Shown here: positions 39,175 through 52,648 of the stretch, in pieces | Layout: every line of letters begins with the position of its first letter | Position numbering within the stretch: position 1 is the first letter of the stretch | Source: Cruorifilaria tuberocauda | Taxonomy: Eukaryota > Nematoda > Chromadorea > Rhabditida > Onchocercidae | Direction of reading: 5' to 3' | Assembly: GCA_013365365.1 (NCBI GenBank) | Contig: JABVXU010000039.1 | Span: 186,001-250,000 of the forward strand | DNA: 64,000 bases | Notes under the pieces: model-generated | The model's database searches: none | Told to the model about the DNA's origin: nothing | Seen by the model: the letters and a program-made list of their open reading frames with translations, nothing else | Translations under genes and position numbers: made by a program

Positions 39175-40163
39175 CATACACATACATAAATATTCATGAT
39201 GTGTACCATTAAGTATCATAGCGCTGTAAATTCATATCAATCAAAAATGGATCAGTGAATCATTTTGGAACTCGTTTTTTCGATCATTTACGTCCTTCAA
39301 CTTTTTTTTTTTCTTCACGTGTTTGTCTTTGTTCATTCATTTTCGTTTTCATTAAAAATAAAAATTGAACAAAAAAAAAAATCTCTCTAATTCAGGTTAT
39401 TTTCATTAAACTCAACTTTTGTTAAAAAAATCATTGAATTTCATTTCAAATTAAGGTTCTTAAAATTTTTTTCTTTTTTTAAACTTTTCACTTACTGCTA
39501 TAATTAAATTTAATTTGAAATGTTCTAAAAATGATAAAAACGAAACTGTAAATATATTGTAATTCTTATAGAAACGATATGCTTACTTTTCATCAAAATT
39601 TTATTGTTAAGTTTTTTTCTACCTGAAAATTTTCATCTCTAATTTAATTCAAATATTTAGTAAAATTTTCGATATTAATTCATTGGAAAAGTTACACACA
39701 CATGCAATCAGTACTTCCTAATTTTCACTCTTCTTAAACACTGTCCTTCATTTTACCTGTATTATTAATATCGTTTAATGGTTAATGTCCTTGCGATCGG
39801 TTAATATGGTATAACATTTTTGGTTAACTTTGTTCAATCAACTTTCACTTATCTTCTTTTAATCATTCTTTGTTATCAGGCAAATCATTCCATTACTCAA
39901 CAAATCGTCAATCTTTTTTTTATTATTCATACCTCATAAACTTGCTTCCAAAGATTAATTCAAAGACAATCAATCTTAGAAAAGTTTATTTTTAAATTGA
40001 AGTTTGTTTGGCGTTTTGCGTTTTATCAATTTGTTCACAACTTTGAAGCCACTTTATCTTTGAAATTTTCAATAATTTTTCTCTTAACCTTTTATGAGCT
40101 ATAACCAGTAAGTTTTAGGATCATCAGTTCTAATTTAGCCACCTTGTATTCCTGTTTTTACAG

Positions 40164-40280
40164 CTTTATTATCCGGAAGGAACCGAATATGTCGATGTTA
40201 TCAGCGGCACTGCGAACATTTATTCCTTGCTGTTTATCACTACACTAGCATATCAACTATTAACTTGCACTATAAAAAAG
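40164..40280 (+). other. Orphan exon-like segment in the desert
   Basis: A CCTGTTTTTACAG acceptor is followed by 39 open codons beginning LYYPEGTEYVDVISGTAN, then a hydrophobic stretch (YSLLFITTLAYQLL), ending AAAAAG before GTTCTT, a usable donor. The first 60 bases are clearly GC-richer and more balanced in codon use than the surroundings. I do not recognise the family and cannot find partner exons, so it may be one exon of a long-intron gene, a pseudogene relic or chance. Confidence 0.35.
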
Positions 40281-41042
40281 GTTCTTATCGAACAAATTTA
40301 TAATGAAAAAATATATTTTCTTGAAGCTTACTTCTTCAAAACCGCATCTAACTTATCGACATCTAACTTACCGCATCTAATCGCTCTAACTTATCGACGA
40401 GTAATGAGGTATATATAATTAGTAACATGCTGCATTATCCACAATATCACTTATCAGTTCAGTGTTAATGTGAAACGTATGATAAAATTATTTTCTAGAG
40501 AGTTCGTAAAAATCAATGAATTCATTTTAATACGAATAATTTTACAATTATTGGACATCGATCATATATTCTAAAAGATCACTTCACACAGGTATTATTA
40601 CTAATAAAATCTCTCTCTCTTCATAATCAACTATCATTTCAAATCAAAATGATTTCCCATGATCTATTTTGTAAAATGTTTTACGTGATTTCTACCACTA
40701 CTCGATGCAATATTTCTTAATCACTTTTTATCCTAAAAAATTAATTGCATCTTGTAATTTTCCAAAATTAATTAGGACATCGCTCTTTCAAATTATTGTT
40801 TGAATGGATTTGAAAAATTACAGTCAATTGTTTCTTCCGATTTCTTATTTTTTTATCTGATCAATCTGAAATTCCAATTTTTTCATTTTTTTTTTAAAAC
40901 ATTGATTTAAAAATTTCACCTTTCAAACTCCGTTAATGCCATCTATTGAATACCATTTTCGGTATTTCTTTTTTTCTTTTAAATTTTCTGTTATTAAAAT
41001 CAAATAGTTTTAAATGATTTTCAAACATTAGTTGAATATGCA

Positions 41043-41098
41043 TGTACAGATGTGCGATGTGCATGCAGATGTGTATCAGCTGCATGCACATCTGTACA
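41043..41098. repeat. Imperfect inverted repeat with 19-bp arm
   Basis: The right arm CTGCATGCACATCTGTACA (41080-41098) is the reverse complement of the left arm (41043-41068) apart from a 7-base GATGTGC insertion in the left arm; the loop is about 11 bases. It lies inside a TG/CA-rich tract continuing to about 41150 and could form a hairpin. Confidence 0.75.
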
Positions 41099-41310
41099 CA
41101 CATATACATAAGCATACACAGATGCACATGCATACACAAAAGATGCAAATATGTATATACAGTAATATCAAAACTTTGAATGGTAAGGGGTTTAGACAGG
41201 TGAAAGGGACGGTAAGTTTATCAGGTAAGATGACATAACCTTGAACGCGTTCACTAATGTCACCGAAAATTGACACTTACGCATTCAACAACAGATAAAA
41301 AGGAAAAGAA

Positions 41311-41330
41311 AGAGAGAGAGAGAGAGAGAG
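41311..41330. repeat. (GA)n microsatellite
   Basis: Ten GA units inside a longer purine tract (41296-41340). Confidence 0.9.
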
Positions 41331-42974
41331 AAAGAGAAAAGATCCTTCGTAAATTTAGAAATGTTAGGAGAAAAAAAAATGACTTCCCGTTCCGATCGCT
41401 TGGATCTCTCTCGAATTGCCGCTCTTCTCGAATCATTTTTCTTTGCTTTCATTTTTACTCTAAAATTTAAGTGAATTTTTATAATTACAAAAATGCAGAC
41501 ATTACTATTTTGCTAATGCGTGTGGCATACGTAACTAGTTACGTGAAATGTTATTACTGTTAGAAGGGAAGGAATAAAAGAGTTTTTGCAAATGCAAATA
41601 GGAATTATGAGGAGAGGATTGCTTATTTGTTGTTTTATCTGATTATCACGAAACGAATTAAAATTTTGAATTTAATCTGGAATTGCTTATAAAGACAATA
41701 AGTAATAGGAACGAACAAGTAATTAATTACTTTATCACAGTGTCGCTTGTGATAAGATAATTAATTAATCGAAGAGTAGTAATTAGCTGAAGAAATGCGT
41801 AGTGGAGATAAAGAGACTTGATGAAAGATATTTATAGAAATATGAATTTTAATCAACAAAGGGCACTTTCTATGAAGTTTTTTCTCAAAAAAAAAAAAGT
41901 GGGAATGAATTCTATCTGTTTACGTGTATGTGTTTTGAAAATGACTTCTCTTTGGACAGGTCGATGATAACAAAATTTTGTTTCATTACAAACATTCGAT
42001 ACATTTCAATCCTACAAAGCAGACAATTATAAATTTACTCTTAAAACGTTATATCAATCTATATATTTTTTTGATTAAAAATAAAACTTATCAGTAAATG
42101 ATATGAGAAGGTCTAATTACCTTTATGCTACCTCTGCTCGCTATAATCTGTTATTTCATCGTATAGCATTGTCTAGTTTACCATATCTTTTATCGTCTAT
42201 CTGAGCTTACTTTGTGTATATTGAATGAAAATAATTTTCCGGATTAGGAAAACTAGCAGTCTAAGAGTTTCGCATAAGAATATGGATAGAAACTTGATAT
42301 ATTTCCATTTTAAAAAAGACCAAACAGTCTTCACTTTAAAATATTAGAAAATAATTATGCCCTAGGATATTCCAAAAAGATTAGAAAATGCAGAGCTTTT
42401 AATCTTATCTTGGACAAGCAATTATACAATGAATATATGAAAACAAAAACGGGTAAGCCGAAAATATATCGGATTACTGAGCCAAAATCGGATAACAAAG
42501 GCAAAAAAAGATGTTTGGCGTTTCCGAAATGCTTAAATTGAGAGATTTCGTGAATTATATTTTGAGCTGAATTCCTGAATTTCAGATAACATTTTAGTAG
42601 TTGCTAATTTCAATTTGAACATCGTACCTTTCTATAGAATCCTGACATACCTAAATATATAAACATGAGATTCATTCATAGAATCCAGTACGCTTTAATT
42701 TTCCACAGCATTTTATTTTATCTATTAATTTGTTTTGTTCATCCTTAATTTTGATATTGCTGGAATCATATATATTTTGATTAAATCTTAATAGAATACT
42801 CTCTTATCACCGTTCATTTTAAGAATGCGTGAAAATTTGACGTCACTTCCGTCAAATCTATGATTAGCTTAACTTTCAGTAATCTATGATAGAGTGAAGG
42901 AACGTTATGATAGTTACTATTCACATTTCTCAAAAAGCATCAGTATAAGCTCATCAACTTATCACTCAATTACT

Positions 42975-42998
42975 CTCTCTCTCTTTCTCTCTTTCTCG
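42975..42998. repeat. CT-rich microsatellite
   Basis: CT dinucleotides interrupted by TTT, on the plus strand. A similar tract lies at 43503-43528. Confidence 0.85.
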
Positions 42999-43502
42999 TA
43001 CTAAAACTATTCTGACTCTTTGTTGTTTACTTGTTTACTACACATTTATCAAAACTTCGTGATTTCTTCCGTTGCGCAATTTTTCCTTATTCTTACGCCT
43101 CCGCTGAAATTAATTCCGTTTCTCTACCAAATCAATATATTCCAAATCACTGGGATTTCTAGATGAAGTGAAATGTCAGGATAAATTAAAATATGCATTT
43201 CATCACTGTCTGAATGAATAAGAATTCAACAAATCAACAAATGACCGCCACTCGGGAAATTTCATTCTCCCTCGGTATGTGGCTATCAGGAGCGGGGGCT
43301 AATTTAACAATTGCTCATCTCCTCTCTCACTTCTTCTTCCAGCATTTTAAATTCAAAAATTTTTCTCTTCTCTGCTCATTTTATCATCCTCTGATCGACT
43401 CATTCACTTTCTTCATCAATTTTTAACTCTCAAACTAGTGATAAATATCAATCGCTTCTTTATCTATTCAATCTCTCCTTCTCACAATCCTTTCTTTTAT
43501 CT

Positions 43503-43528
43503 CCCTCTCTTTCTCTCTCTCTCTCTCT
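43503..43528. repeat. CT-rich microsatellite
   Basis: CTCTCTTT(CT)n run in a pyrimidine-rich stretch about 1.4 kb upstream of the first RAP2 coding exon. Confidence 0.85.
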
Positions 43529-44908
43529 TTTTATTACTCATCACCCATTAAAAAGTCAAAAAGCTTTTTTTTCACCCTAATTCGCGCAAAAATATTTGAA
43601 AATAAAATAATTGCTCATTGTTTACGGTGCTGTTTGCCCTCTTTCTCTTTCTTTCCCTCCCTCTCTCTTATTATACTTCCTTATTAGGGAGAGATTTTAA
43701 AGCTATGCCATCGTAATTCATTACATTACTTGGCCAGAAATGAAAAAAAATCCTAAGGCTCCTCTTCGATCATTTCTAGCCAAGCTTATCCACATACAGT
43801 TTTCAAAAACCCTATCGCATATTGTGTGCTAACCCATCTTTCAACAACTGTACATTCCACATTTTCGCGGGGACGTTCTCTATCTCTCCTCACCTTCTCA
43901 ATCCTTTCTCTCCATTATTTCCCTTTTCTTTTGTCATACTCTCAATCACTGTCATTGTTACAAAGCGTGATTCTATAAAATTCGTCTAATCAACTACGTG
44001 TCTTCCTAAAACACTTACTCTCTCTTTGCTACTCTCAATCTTTCCGGCACATTCTCTCATTCAAGTGTTGACATGTCTGTCTATTGTATGTGATTCCTAA
44101 GGGGCTTACTTGAGGGCATTGAGAGCAGCATGACTGCCCTAAATAGTTGGAATTTTAGTTCGGAATTAGTTTCGGATAGTTTACAATTTGCTTTGTTTGC
44201 AAAATTTCTTCGAGCCAAAAGTTTTTTTTTTCTTCACCAAAAAATCCACTTATTCCCATCAGAATTATTCGTTATTTCCCAATTTACATTCTTTTCGTAT
44301 GAATGATTCATGCATTTCCTTACAGTACTTCATGTCTTTACTACATCACTATCATGATATGATATAGTTCTGGCCTATATTCCGGTTTACCATGCCGTAG
44401 CTCTACTCTAGACTCTCTACTTCAAATACTCGCTGTCGTTGTATTATAGTTATGGTATAAAACTATAAGTAAATAATAGCATTAGCTTTTCCATTGTTAG
44501 ATGCTATCAATAAATGGTGACTGTTGAGAAGTTAGTTAAACAATTGTTTCTTGCCTACATGCTGTCAAATTTTGGAGTGACCGAAACGAATGAATCATCA
44601 AATCTGGTCACTTTTATTGTATTATATTTCCAACTGTTTGCTTTTCTCTCCGAATTAATTGATTTGTTTATTACTTTGCTGTATTTATTACTCTACCGAA
44701 ATGACATAACTATAAAAACTTTTTTCTCAAAAATTATATTTATATGTTTATCGAAACTAATCTCACTTGCAAATTACCCGAGCAAACTTTCAAATTCTGT
44801 AAAGAAAAATCAATATTATACTAACGTATTTGGCGATTACAGAAATAGGTATTGTCGAGTCACATTGAATGAGATCTGTCCCATCCTGTTTCGCCATCCT
44901 ACCGGAGT

Positions 44909-46595
44909 ATGCGCGAGTTCAAGGTAACGGTTTTTGAACCACTTTTAATTTCATCAATTGTTTTAATATTAAGTCTGAAAAAGATGAAGCTGATAGCAGT
45001 AATGTAAGGATTGATTTCAGTAAGCTGAAGAAAAAGCTGTTGATATTTTATCGCAGCAATTTATTTCTTAGTATGAGACTATAGTATCATTATAATTTAT
45101 TGATTGGTTATTTTTCAGGTAGTTGTACTCGGAAGCGGAGGTGTTGGTAAATCAGCTCTAACCGTTCAATTTGTTTCGAATACATTTATTGAAAAATATG
45201 ATCCGACCATTGAAGATTTTTATCGTAAAGAGATTGAGGTTTATTCAGTGCTACTTTCAGTTTTTAAAAATAAAAATGGAAGAAGTTAGATTTTGACATT
45301 TTTCCTGATACTTTCTCCGGCCCTAAAAGTTCATCTTGATCTCTCGGGGATATCGTGGAACAGAGTTTTTAAAATCAACGATCAAAATTCGGAACACAGA
45401 GTTCTTAAAAATTTCATAGCATTTGCTTCATATTGTTCATTTTTAGGTGGCTGAGTAGTCCCATTTTAGCCACATTAAATGTCTTATAAGTTGTTGTGAA
45501 GTGAAAAAAAATTCAGAAAATTTAGGACCCGAAATTGAAATGTGATGGGAAGTTAATCAATCATGCTGAGCTTGGCTGCTAAACTTAGTAAAAGCGAACG
45601 ATGTTTAGTCGATTATGAAGAAGGAAATTTCCAGGTAGATGGTCAGCCATGTGTACTGGAAATTCTGGATACCGCGGGTACAGAACAGTTCGCATCAATG
45701 CGTGACCTCTATATCAAAAATGGACAAGGTTTCGTGGTGGTTTACTCAATAACAAGTCAACAAACATTTCACGACATCAAGACGATGCGTGAACAGATTG
45801 TCCGGGTTAAGGTGAATCTTTAAACCAATTGATATCAAAACATGGAAATTTATTTTACTTGAATAATTTTTTGCTCGACACTTATCGATGATCTTAACAG
45901 TTTTTTCCAAATAAATCTCAAGTTTTTTCAATATTTATGTATTAACTTTGAAGTCAATAGAATATGATAAGAGAAATAAGTTTCAAAATGATGACGTGCA
46001 GAAAGTAATTTATTTATAAATCATGAGTAATGAAATGTAGAAAAAGCAACAGAACAACAGTCAATGAACGAAGTGATTTAAAAATTAGTTTTAGGGTACC
46101 GATCAAGTGCCTATCTTATTGGTTGGTAACAAATGCGATCTAATTCATCAGCGGCAGGTAAATATTGTCGCGGATTGGGTATTATTTGAATAAATGGTTG
46201 TAATGATTATAATTTAGTTCCGAAATACTGGATAATTTGCTTATGATTTTTTTCGCCAGTTCAGCATGCAATCTTTTTCGCAAATTTTTTTATTTGCTTT
46301 TGCATATTCCACTATTTTCATCACTAATAGGCGAAATTGTATAAAAATAATTATTTATTATCCTATACATGCCAAAGATATTTCACTGTTTTCTTATTTT
46401 GTGATTCTCTTTGCTTTTCAGGTACGAACAGAAGATGGTCTTGGCTTGGCAGAATATTGGTCATGTCCATTCACGGAATGCTCAGCAAAGAGTGCACATA
46501 ACGTGAATACTGTATTCGCTGAAATTGTACGCGAAATGAATTATGTTCAAAATGCGCGCATCAAGCAGAATCAGGGATGTTGTATAGTGCTGTAA
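44909..46595 (+). CDS. rap-2: Ras-related small GTPase RAP2
   Basis: Membrane-bound GTP switch of the Rap2 subfamily, which works with MAP4K-type kinases and other effectors in adhesion, cytoskeletal and synaptic signalling. Five exons: 44909-44923, 45119-45238, 45635-45811, 46095-46157, 46422-46595, joining to 182 residues. Exon 1 codes only MREFK. The P-loop is GSGGVGKS (10-17), the effector loop [14 protein letters not shown] carries Phe39, the residue that separates Rap2 from Rap1, and DTAGTEQF has the Rap-typical Thr61. The base-specificity loop is NKCD and SAK is present. The C-terminus GCCIVL gives a CAAX box (C179-I-V-L, Leu favouring geranylgeranylation) with adjacent Cys178 for likely palmitoylation. 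The upstream 16 kb desert may contain its regulatory DNA. A GCGATTACAG at 44842 could be the leader acceptor. Confidence 0.96.
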
Positions 46596-49544
46596 ATTAC
46601 TCATTGTTTTACTTTCTTCTTTCCAGTCATTCATCATTGCACTCCTTACTTCGAGTTACTTATTTTTTGCTATTATTAATTCTTTCTTAATTTGTATGTT
46701 CCAAATCAATAATTAGTTCACTGCAGTGATTTAGTATTTTTAAAAATAAAGCATTTGGAAATTTAGATACCATTAGGTTTATGCGTCAGTCAGTGTAAAC
46801 TATCTTCCGCCGATACTGTGATCAAATACGGACAGGACCTTATATAGATCATTCAAAATAAGTTCACTATGTCATCACATAAGTTTTTTAAGCAATCTGG
46901 TTGGTTTAATTATCGTTGATGACATTCAGATTTACAACCTTCCATGTTGTGACAGGCATTTTGGAATCTAAGAAAAATTGTTTTGACCACTATATTTTGC
47001 GCACTATGCTTTCTCATTCTCGTCCAATGAAACTTCTGAGAAACTTCACACATATTTTTTTTCATTTTTTTCTCTATTTATTTGAAACGGGTAAATTAAT
47101 CTGAAGTACTTTAAGTCCAAAAGTATAAATGAGGGATAATGTAGAATCCTCGTGATAACACAAATTTCCATGTGTTTTGATGCAAAATAATAAAGCCGAA
47201 AAGAAATAATTTTTAGATAAAGGACGAAGAGAAAGATTTAGTAGGTGGGATAAGGCATTGTTATCATGATTTTCAAACATAGGTGATTCACTGATTATTT
47301 TCTAGCAATCCATAATGGTTCTTTGTCTTTTCCCTCACTGTGCATTTCTCCAGGATCTCTTCCGTCCACTCATAATCTGATATCATCAAAACACATGATG
47401 TGTGGTAGTGTAACATCGCTTGTGTTTTTTCTAATAATAGCATTTATCAACTTTAATTCTTTTTAGATTTATTTTGATAAAAAAGATTGTACTTTTCCCG
47501 GGTTTTCCTTTGATTCAAGGCAATATGTTCATTTCTCTTTCAGTGTATCCTATCTTTCATCCTAGCAGCTCTTGCTCTTTGTTTTTATTTCAAAAAAGGG
47601 CTGTAACTTTTCTTTGTTCCATGGTGATTGTTGAGCTTTTAAGATAAAAATGTGCGCTTTCTAAATTTCTTGTTTAATTATGATTCAAGTTAGCGCATGT
47701 TGCAGAATGAACCTAATGATATATGCTGTTCTCGGTGGGTTTTTTTTTTATTTCAAGCAAATTTGTGGACTTGAGCTATTTACTCGTACTTGCACATTTT
47801 CGGAAAAATGATGTACAGATGGTTAGGATAGTTTCCGTTTGCTTTCAGTTTTGTTTGAAGTAGACTCATATAGCTTTCATAAGCTTAAGTCATGTCAAAA
47901 ATACCTTATTTTGTATTTTATTAGTGTTCTGGATATCTGAGACATGTTACGGCCTGAGTCACTAACATCATTTTTAAAAAAAATTTAGCATCACATTCTT
48001 GCTTTACTATTTTCAAATGAAAATTGCAGTAAGATTGGATGCACATTCTTCCTGCAACTAACGCAGGATTCATGCTGCCAGTGTTATCGTTGTTGTTGAG
48101 CTGTCTTATAATTCTACGCCTTGAATTTGTCATTTCTTTGTTTTTTATTTAGAGCCTTTCTGTACGGAAGATGCCACTTCATGCTTTTTATCCATGTTGC
48201 ATTCTTAGAATTTATTGCTAAATTTATATCATAAATTTATCATTCGTTTCAAAAATTTGAGGAAAATGAGAAAATGAATTTGGCATTTCTAGTTCTAGTG
48301 ATAGAGTGACACTATATATAATAAATCGCTTATTTGGAATTATCGAAGAGAATTGAGATGTAAAATTTTGAATGATATATTTTTCGAGAACTAATGAAAC
48401 ATAGGCATTTCTCCATCTTTTCATCTCTATCTCATACCGATCTGAATTAAGGCATGATGAGTTTAAAGTTTTTTTTTTTTTTTTTTTAGTAAATGGTTTA
48501 AATGAAAATCAGTTCATACAATTCTGTATGCCAGTTCTGTTTATTGCTTGTTAGGTCAATGTATTGCTAATAATTCTTTGTCACTTTTGTTCATTTTACT
48601 TTTTATTATATTTTATTAATTTCCTCTTCAATGATTGTGCAAATTATAGGAATTTTTGAGACATTAGGCTTTGTTAGGAAGAAGATAATAGTAAAAATGC
48701 AAAGAAAATAAGCAATAAAAGATTTAGAAGAATTTGAAAGAGTTTGTAATGTATAAAGTATGTTTTTAAATAATTTTATGATACTTGAGTGATGAGATTA
48801 GTGCTAGAAATCATAAAAGATTTAAAGTATTATTATAGAGGGATTAAGGAGGGAACGACTTTTTTCCATTATTCATTCAAAATACTTTAATCTTTAATAT
48901 CTGTAATTAATACTTAAATTTAATTGCATCAGTTAAGTCATTCATTTCTGCCATTGTTTATTTGTTGTAAGCAATGTACGTTTTATTGATATCGTTGGTT
49001 ATTCGATTAATAAAACATTTGAACGAAATTAATTTTTGACAAAAAATTTTTAATTCGAAAATAATATCGATTGTTACTGATCCAGCATTTCACACATACA
49101 ATCTCTAAAATGCACGACAAAATATATTTCAGCACCGGTAAAATCTACAAAACATGAAGATGTTAGTAATATTGGATACGCGTAATTTTATAATTATGCT
49201 TATGATAGTTTCCCTTTTATAGAAAGGATTCGGCTACAACAAATTTTTGAAGTTCATCTGAATCTCAGAGTGATTCTTTGATTTCATAAGTTTTTTGAAG
49301 GGAATGATAATGGTAATTTAGTGAATTCTGTATTAATTATTTCTGGCAAAGATATGAGAATTTTAAACTATTCCATGTTTTATTATGCTATATATGATCC
49401 GTTTCGAACTATTTTCAAGAAGCTTTCATTGCTTTTCTGCTGATATAATCACTATTTGTGGTAGCGCTGTTCTGGATTATACGTGATAAAAAGATGAATG
49501 ATTGTCCGATTTTTAAAATTAATGTAACTGTTATTATATAAACC
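46596..49544. other. Intergenic DNA between RAP2 and MRPL1
   Basis: About 2.9 kb of AT-rich DNA between two plus-strand genes. AATAAA at 46745-46750, about 150 bases after the RAP2 stop, is a good poly(A) signal candidate. A T run of about 20 lies at 48470-48487. No further exon is recognisable. Confidence 0.6.
46745..46750 (+). terminator. Poly(A) signal candidate for RAP2
   Basis: Canonical AATAAA about 150 bases after the RAP2 stop codon, the first one downstream. Confidence 0.55.
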
Positions 49545-52500
49545 ATGCATTCGTCGATATGTAATGGAATGACGTGGGTCGCGTGCAGTAGTAATACGAT
49601 AATGCGGCGTCCGGAATTCCGCTTGCTATTTCCATCAGTCTATAACTCACAACAATATCGAGGTAAGAAATGAATTATCATATTTTTAGATGGTTCAACA
49701 AAAAGGAAAATATTTTTTTCATAGCGGAAAGGGAAACTTAAAAGTATTTCGGAAGTTTTTTATTTTCATATTATATTAGTGAAATTTGAAATCTCTCGAA
49801 GTGGCAGACGTGTCAAAGTCAATTTCCACGTTACTTGTTTCTTCTAAGCTCATCTTTTATTTTAAATAAAAGATTTTGAAAATTAATAGGAATAATTTTT
49901 TTCTTAAACTATAATTTTTAATGATAGTGAGAATTATAGCAATTTAGTAAATTAATACTTGTTTCAATATCCTTCAATCTCACTTCTTGTTTACAGAACG
50001 TAAGCGTAATCTGAAGCGTCCGCTTACCAAGCAGGAACGTCAAGAAAGGCGGTTGAAACGTGAAGCAAAAGAAGCAGAACGGAAAAAGTATAACTTTATG
50101 CAAAGGATCCAAATCTCACGAATGAAGCGCATGTAAGTGTATTTTTCAAGATTACTTTTTAGAAATCAGTTGAATCCGAATAAAAAAGAATAAAGTGATA
50201 TTGCAGGACCTCTATTTCTGAGCAGTTTCCTGGTCGATTAGATCCAGCTAAGGAAGCAGGCTTGCCGGAGAAGCCGACCACTAATATTTTCATCCGAAGT
50301 GCGTACAAAACTCAATATTACTCAGTTCCAGAAGCACTGAAAATACACAGGTTAGAAAAATAATTCTAGTCAGTCAACTTTATTTATAATTCATCAGTTA
50401 TTAGGTTGTGATTCTCTAGATTTACTTCCTCATTATAATTGCTTATGGTTATATTTTAAATTATTTGTAATTTAGACTAAATATATTGTTAGATAATTAG
50501 GATTTAAAAAATGAAAGGCGTCCTGATTTTTCTGTAACTTAATTTCATTAATAAAATGGATATTATACTGTTACCGTTATTTTTTTATTACTTATTCTAT
50601 TTGTGTTTGCTTTTCAAAATCCTGACTTGTCAGTCTTTCTAGAATATAACTTTATAATGGTTCAAAGAAATTAAATCAGTTTTTTAATAAATTGCAGGGA
50701 AATGCAGCAACCGTCCATTTTCAACAATCCAAATGCTCGTCTTCGTCTGCGTATGGAACTTAATATGACAACGGAAAAGAAGGTCCGTATTGAATGGTGA
50801 TGTTCATATGTTATCATAACTGTATCATTTTTTCTCATTCTCAAAGTTTTCTTTTTAAGAATAAAATGGTTGCTGATTCCGAAGAGTTGGTACCAATTCC
50901 TTATCCATTCAAACATAACGAGAAGAGAACAATATTGGCATTTGCATATGAGCAACATAATCGAGATGCGGCCGTTGAGGCGGGTGCTGAGATTGCACTT
51001 GGTCCTGATATGATTAAAAAGGTTTGAAAATAAAAGTACAGTGTTGTTTTCAATTGCTATAAGGATAATGTAGAGGAGATACTTTTGAATAGTTGGATCA
51101 GTAGAACTTGGAATTACTGCTTGAAAATTGTGGGAAGAGAAATTTTATTCGAATTTTTGCTTATGAACATATTTATTTTAGTGGTATAATTTTTAAAGAA
51201 ATGATAATATTTGTGATACCAGCCGAGAATTTGTAGTATTCTCGCGTATCAGAGTACAATACAAAGTTGGAACTTGAGGATAAAACTTTTATAGAAAATA
51301 AAATTTTAAAGAAAAAAGCATTACACTAATAAATTAAGATCATTATAACGCTTCTAAGAAAGAATGGAATTGCTTATATTTTTATTTTGATATGAACATA
51401 ATTTTATTTACTAAAGTTATATCTTTAAATGTTTAAGTTTTCTTTAAAACTGATGGATTTCAGATTATTAAAGGGATGTTCCGAATTGATGATTACGACT
51501 TCTGCGTTGCACACACTGACATGGCTTCCAGTATTCTTCCTTTACGAGGAATTTTAAGATCACGCTTTCCCAATAAAATCAATGGTATGTGACTTTGTTT
51601 GAGAAAATTTCTCCTAGCTATTGATCAAAGGGCTCTGGTCACCATTGTTTTTATCAGTTCAATTCCTTTGAATACATTCCTGTTATATGATTCGAAGCAT
51701 TTATGTAACTTCTAGTAATTAATGACTTTATTCTTCATTTCATCTGTTATGATATACTTTTTACCATTTTTCTTATACAGAACATTTTTTCTCAGGTGGT
51801 CTCAGTGATAACTTCCAAGAAAGCATTGACAAATTTAAGAATGGTGTAAAATTAACGATTCGAGGAGATCCAATTATGCCTATTTGGGGTCTTTGTGATA
51901 CTGTAATAGGACGGGTAAGTAAATAAAATGTTGCATAATATATATTTGTTCAATACTGTTAAACTTTAAAATAATTTTAAGTAATATCCTTTGAGGAAAA
52001 CTTCTAAACTTATAGTAAAATGACAGTGTTGATTCAGTTCTAATTTCTTTAAGCCACTTCTAATGTGAAACAAATTCTATTAGCTACATATCAATTTCAG
52101 TTAACAATGAATGATGAAGAATTGGAAGCAAATATTGCAGCTGTTATTGCAGCTTTATGTAAGCATCGAAATCCTGCTTTAGGTAAACACACTTAATGTT
52201 TCCAACTTAATTTTTCACTTGAAAAAACTTGCAGTTAGATAAAGTTATGAAAATACATAGAAGTATCAGTTGATGCAACAATTATCCATTTAAACTGATA
52301 TTTAAACATAATGATAACTCTCTAACTGGATTATTCACATCTCCTGCATGTATATATATCACTTATCCATTTTTAGGGCCATTCATCAACCGCGCATTGC
52401 TCATGGTCATACCCGGTGATGCTCATTTTGCTCTTAATGTTAATCCATTTGTGCCGATCCCGACAGAAAAAGAAATTGAAAAAGTGAGTGACCTTAATCC

Positions 52501-52648
52501 TTCTCGAATTCAAATTTTAAGATATTTTAGTTGTGAGTCTAGCGACAATTATTCATCCTCTTTTCAGATCGAAAAACGAACGAAAAAAAAGAAGGCACCA
52601 ATATCTGAGATCGACAACCCCGAAGCTTCGTCTACAGTTGAAGCTTAA
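49545..52648 (+). CDS. MRPL1: Mitochondrial large-subunit ribosomal protein L1 (bL1m)
   Basis: Component of the mitochondrial 39S subunit; L1 proteins form the mobile L1 stalk by the tRNA exit site. Ten exons: 49545-49662, 49997-50132, 50207-50350, 50698-50782, 50860-51021, 51464-51584, 51796-51914, 52101-52182, 52377-52483, 52568-52648, joining to 384 residues. The N-terminus (MHSSICNGM... then RRPEFRLLFPSVYNSQQYR) is basic and Ser-rich, fitting a mitochondrial presequence. A strongly basic KR/QER-rich helix follows. The L1 core runs from VPIPYPFKHNEKRTILAF through AGAEIALGPDMIKK, DDYDFCVAHTDM, LPLRGILRSRFPNK, NGVKLTIRGDP and ALCKHRNPALGPFINRALL. The C-terminus is Lys-rich. In-frame Met9 and Met20 are alternative starts. 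Family assignment rests on the L1 core; the long extensions are usual for mitochondrial forms. Confidence 0.92.

Noticed and set aside
44514..44927. 137-codon plus-strand open frame upstream of and across RAP2 exon 1
   Set aside because: It overlaps the RAP2 MREFK exon in another frame, is rich in Leu/Ile/Phe as expected from AT-rich DNA, and has no recognisable domain.
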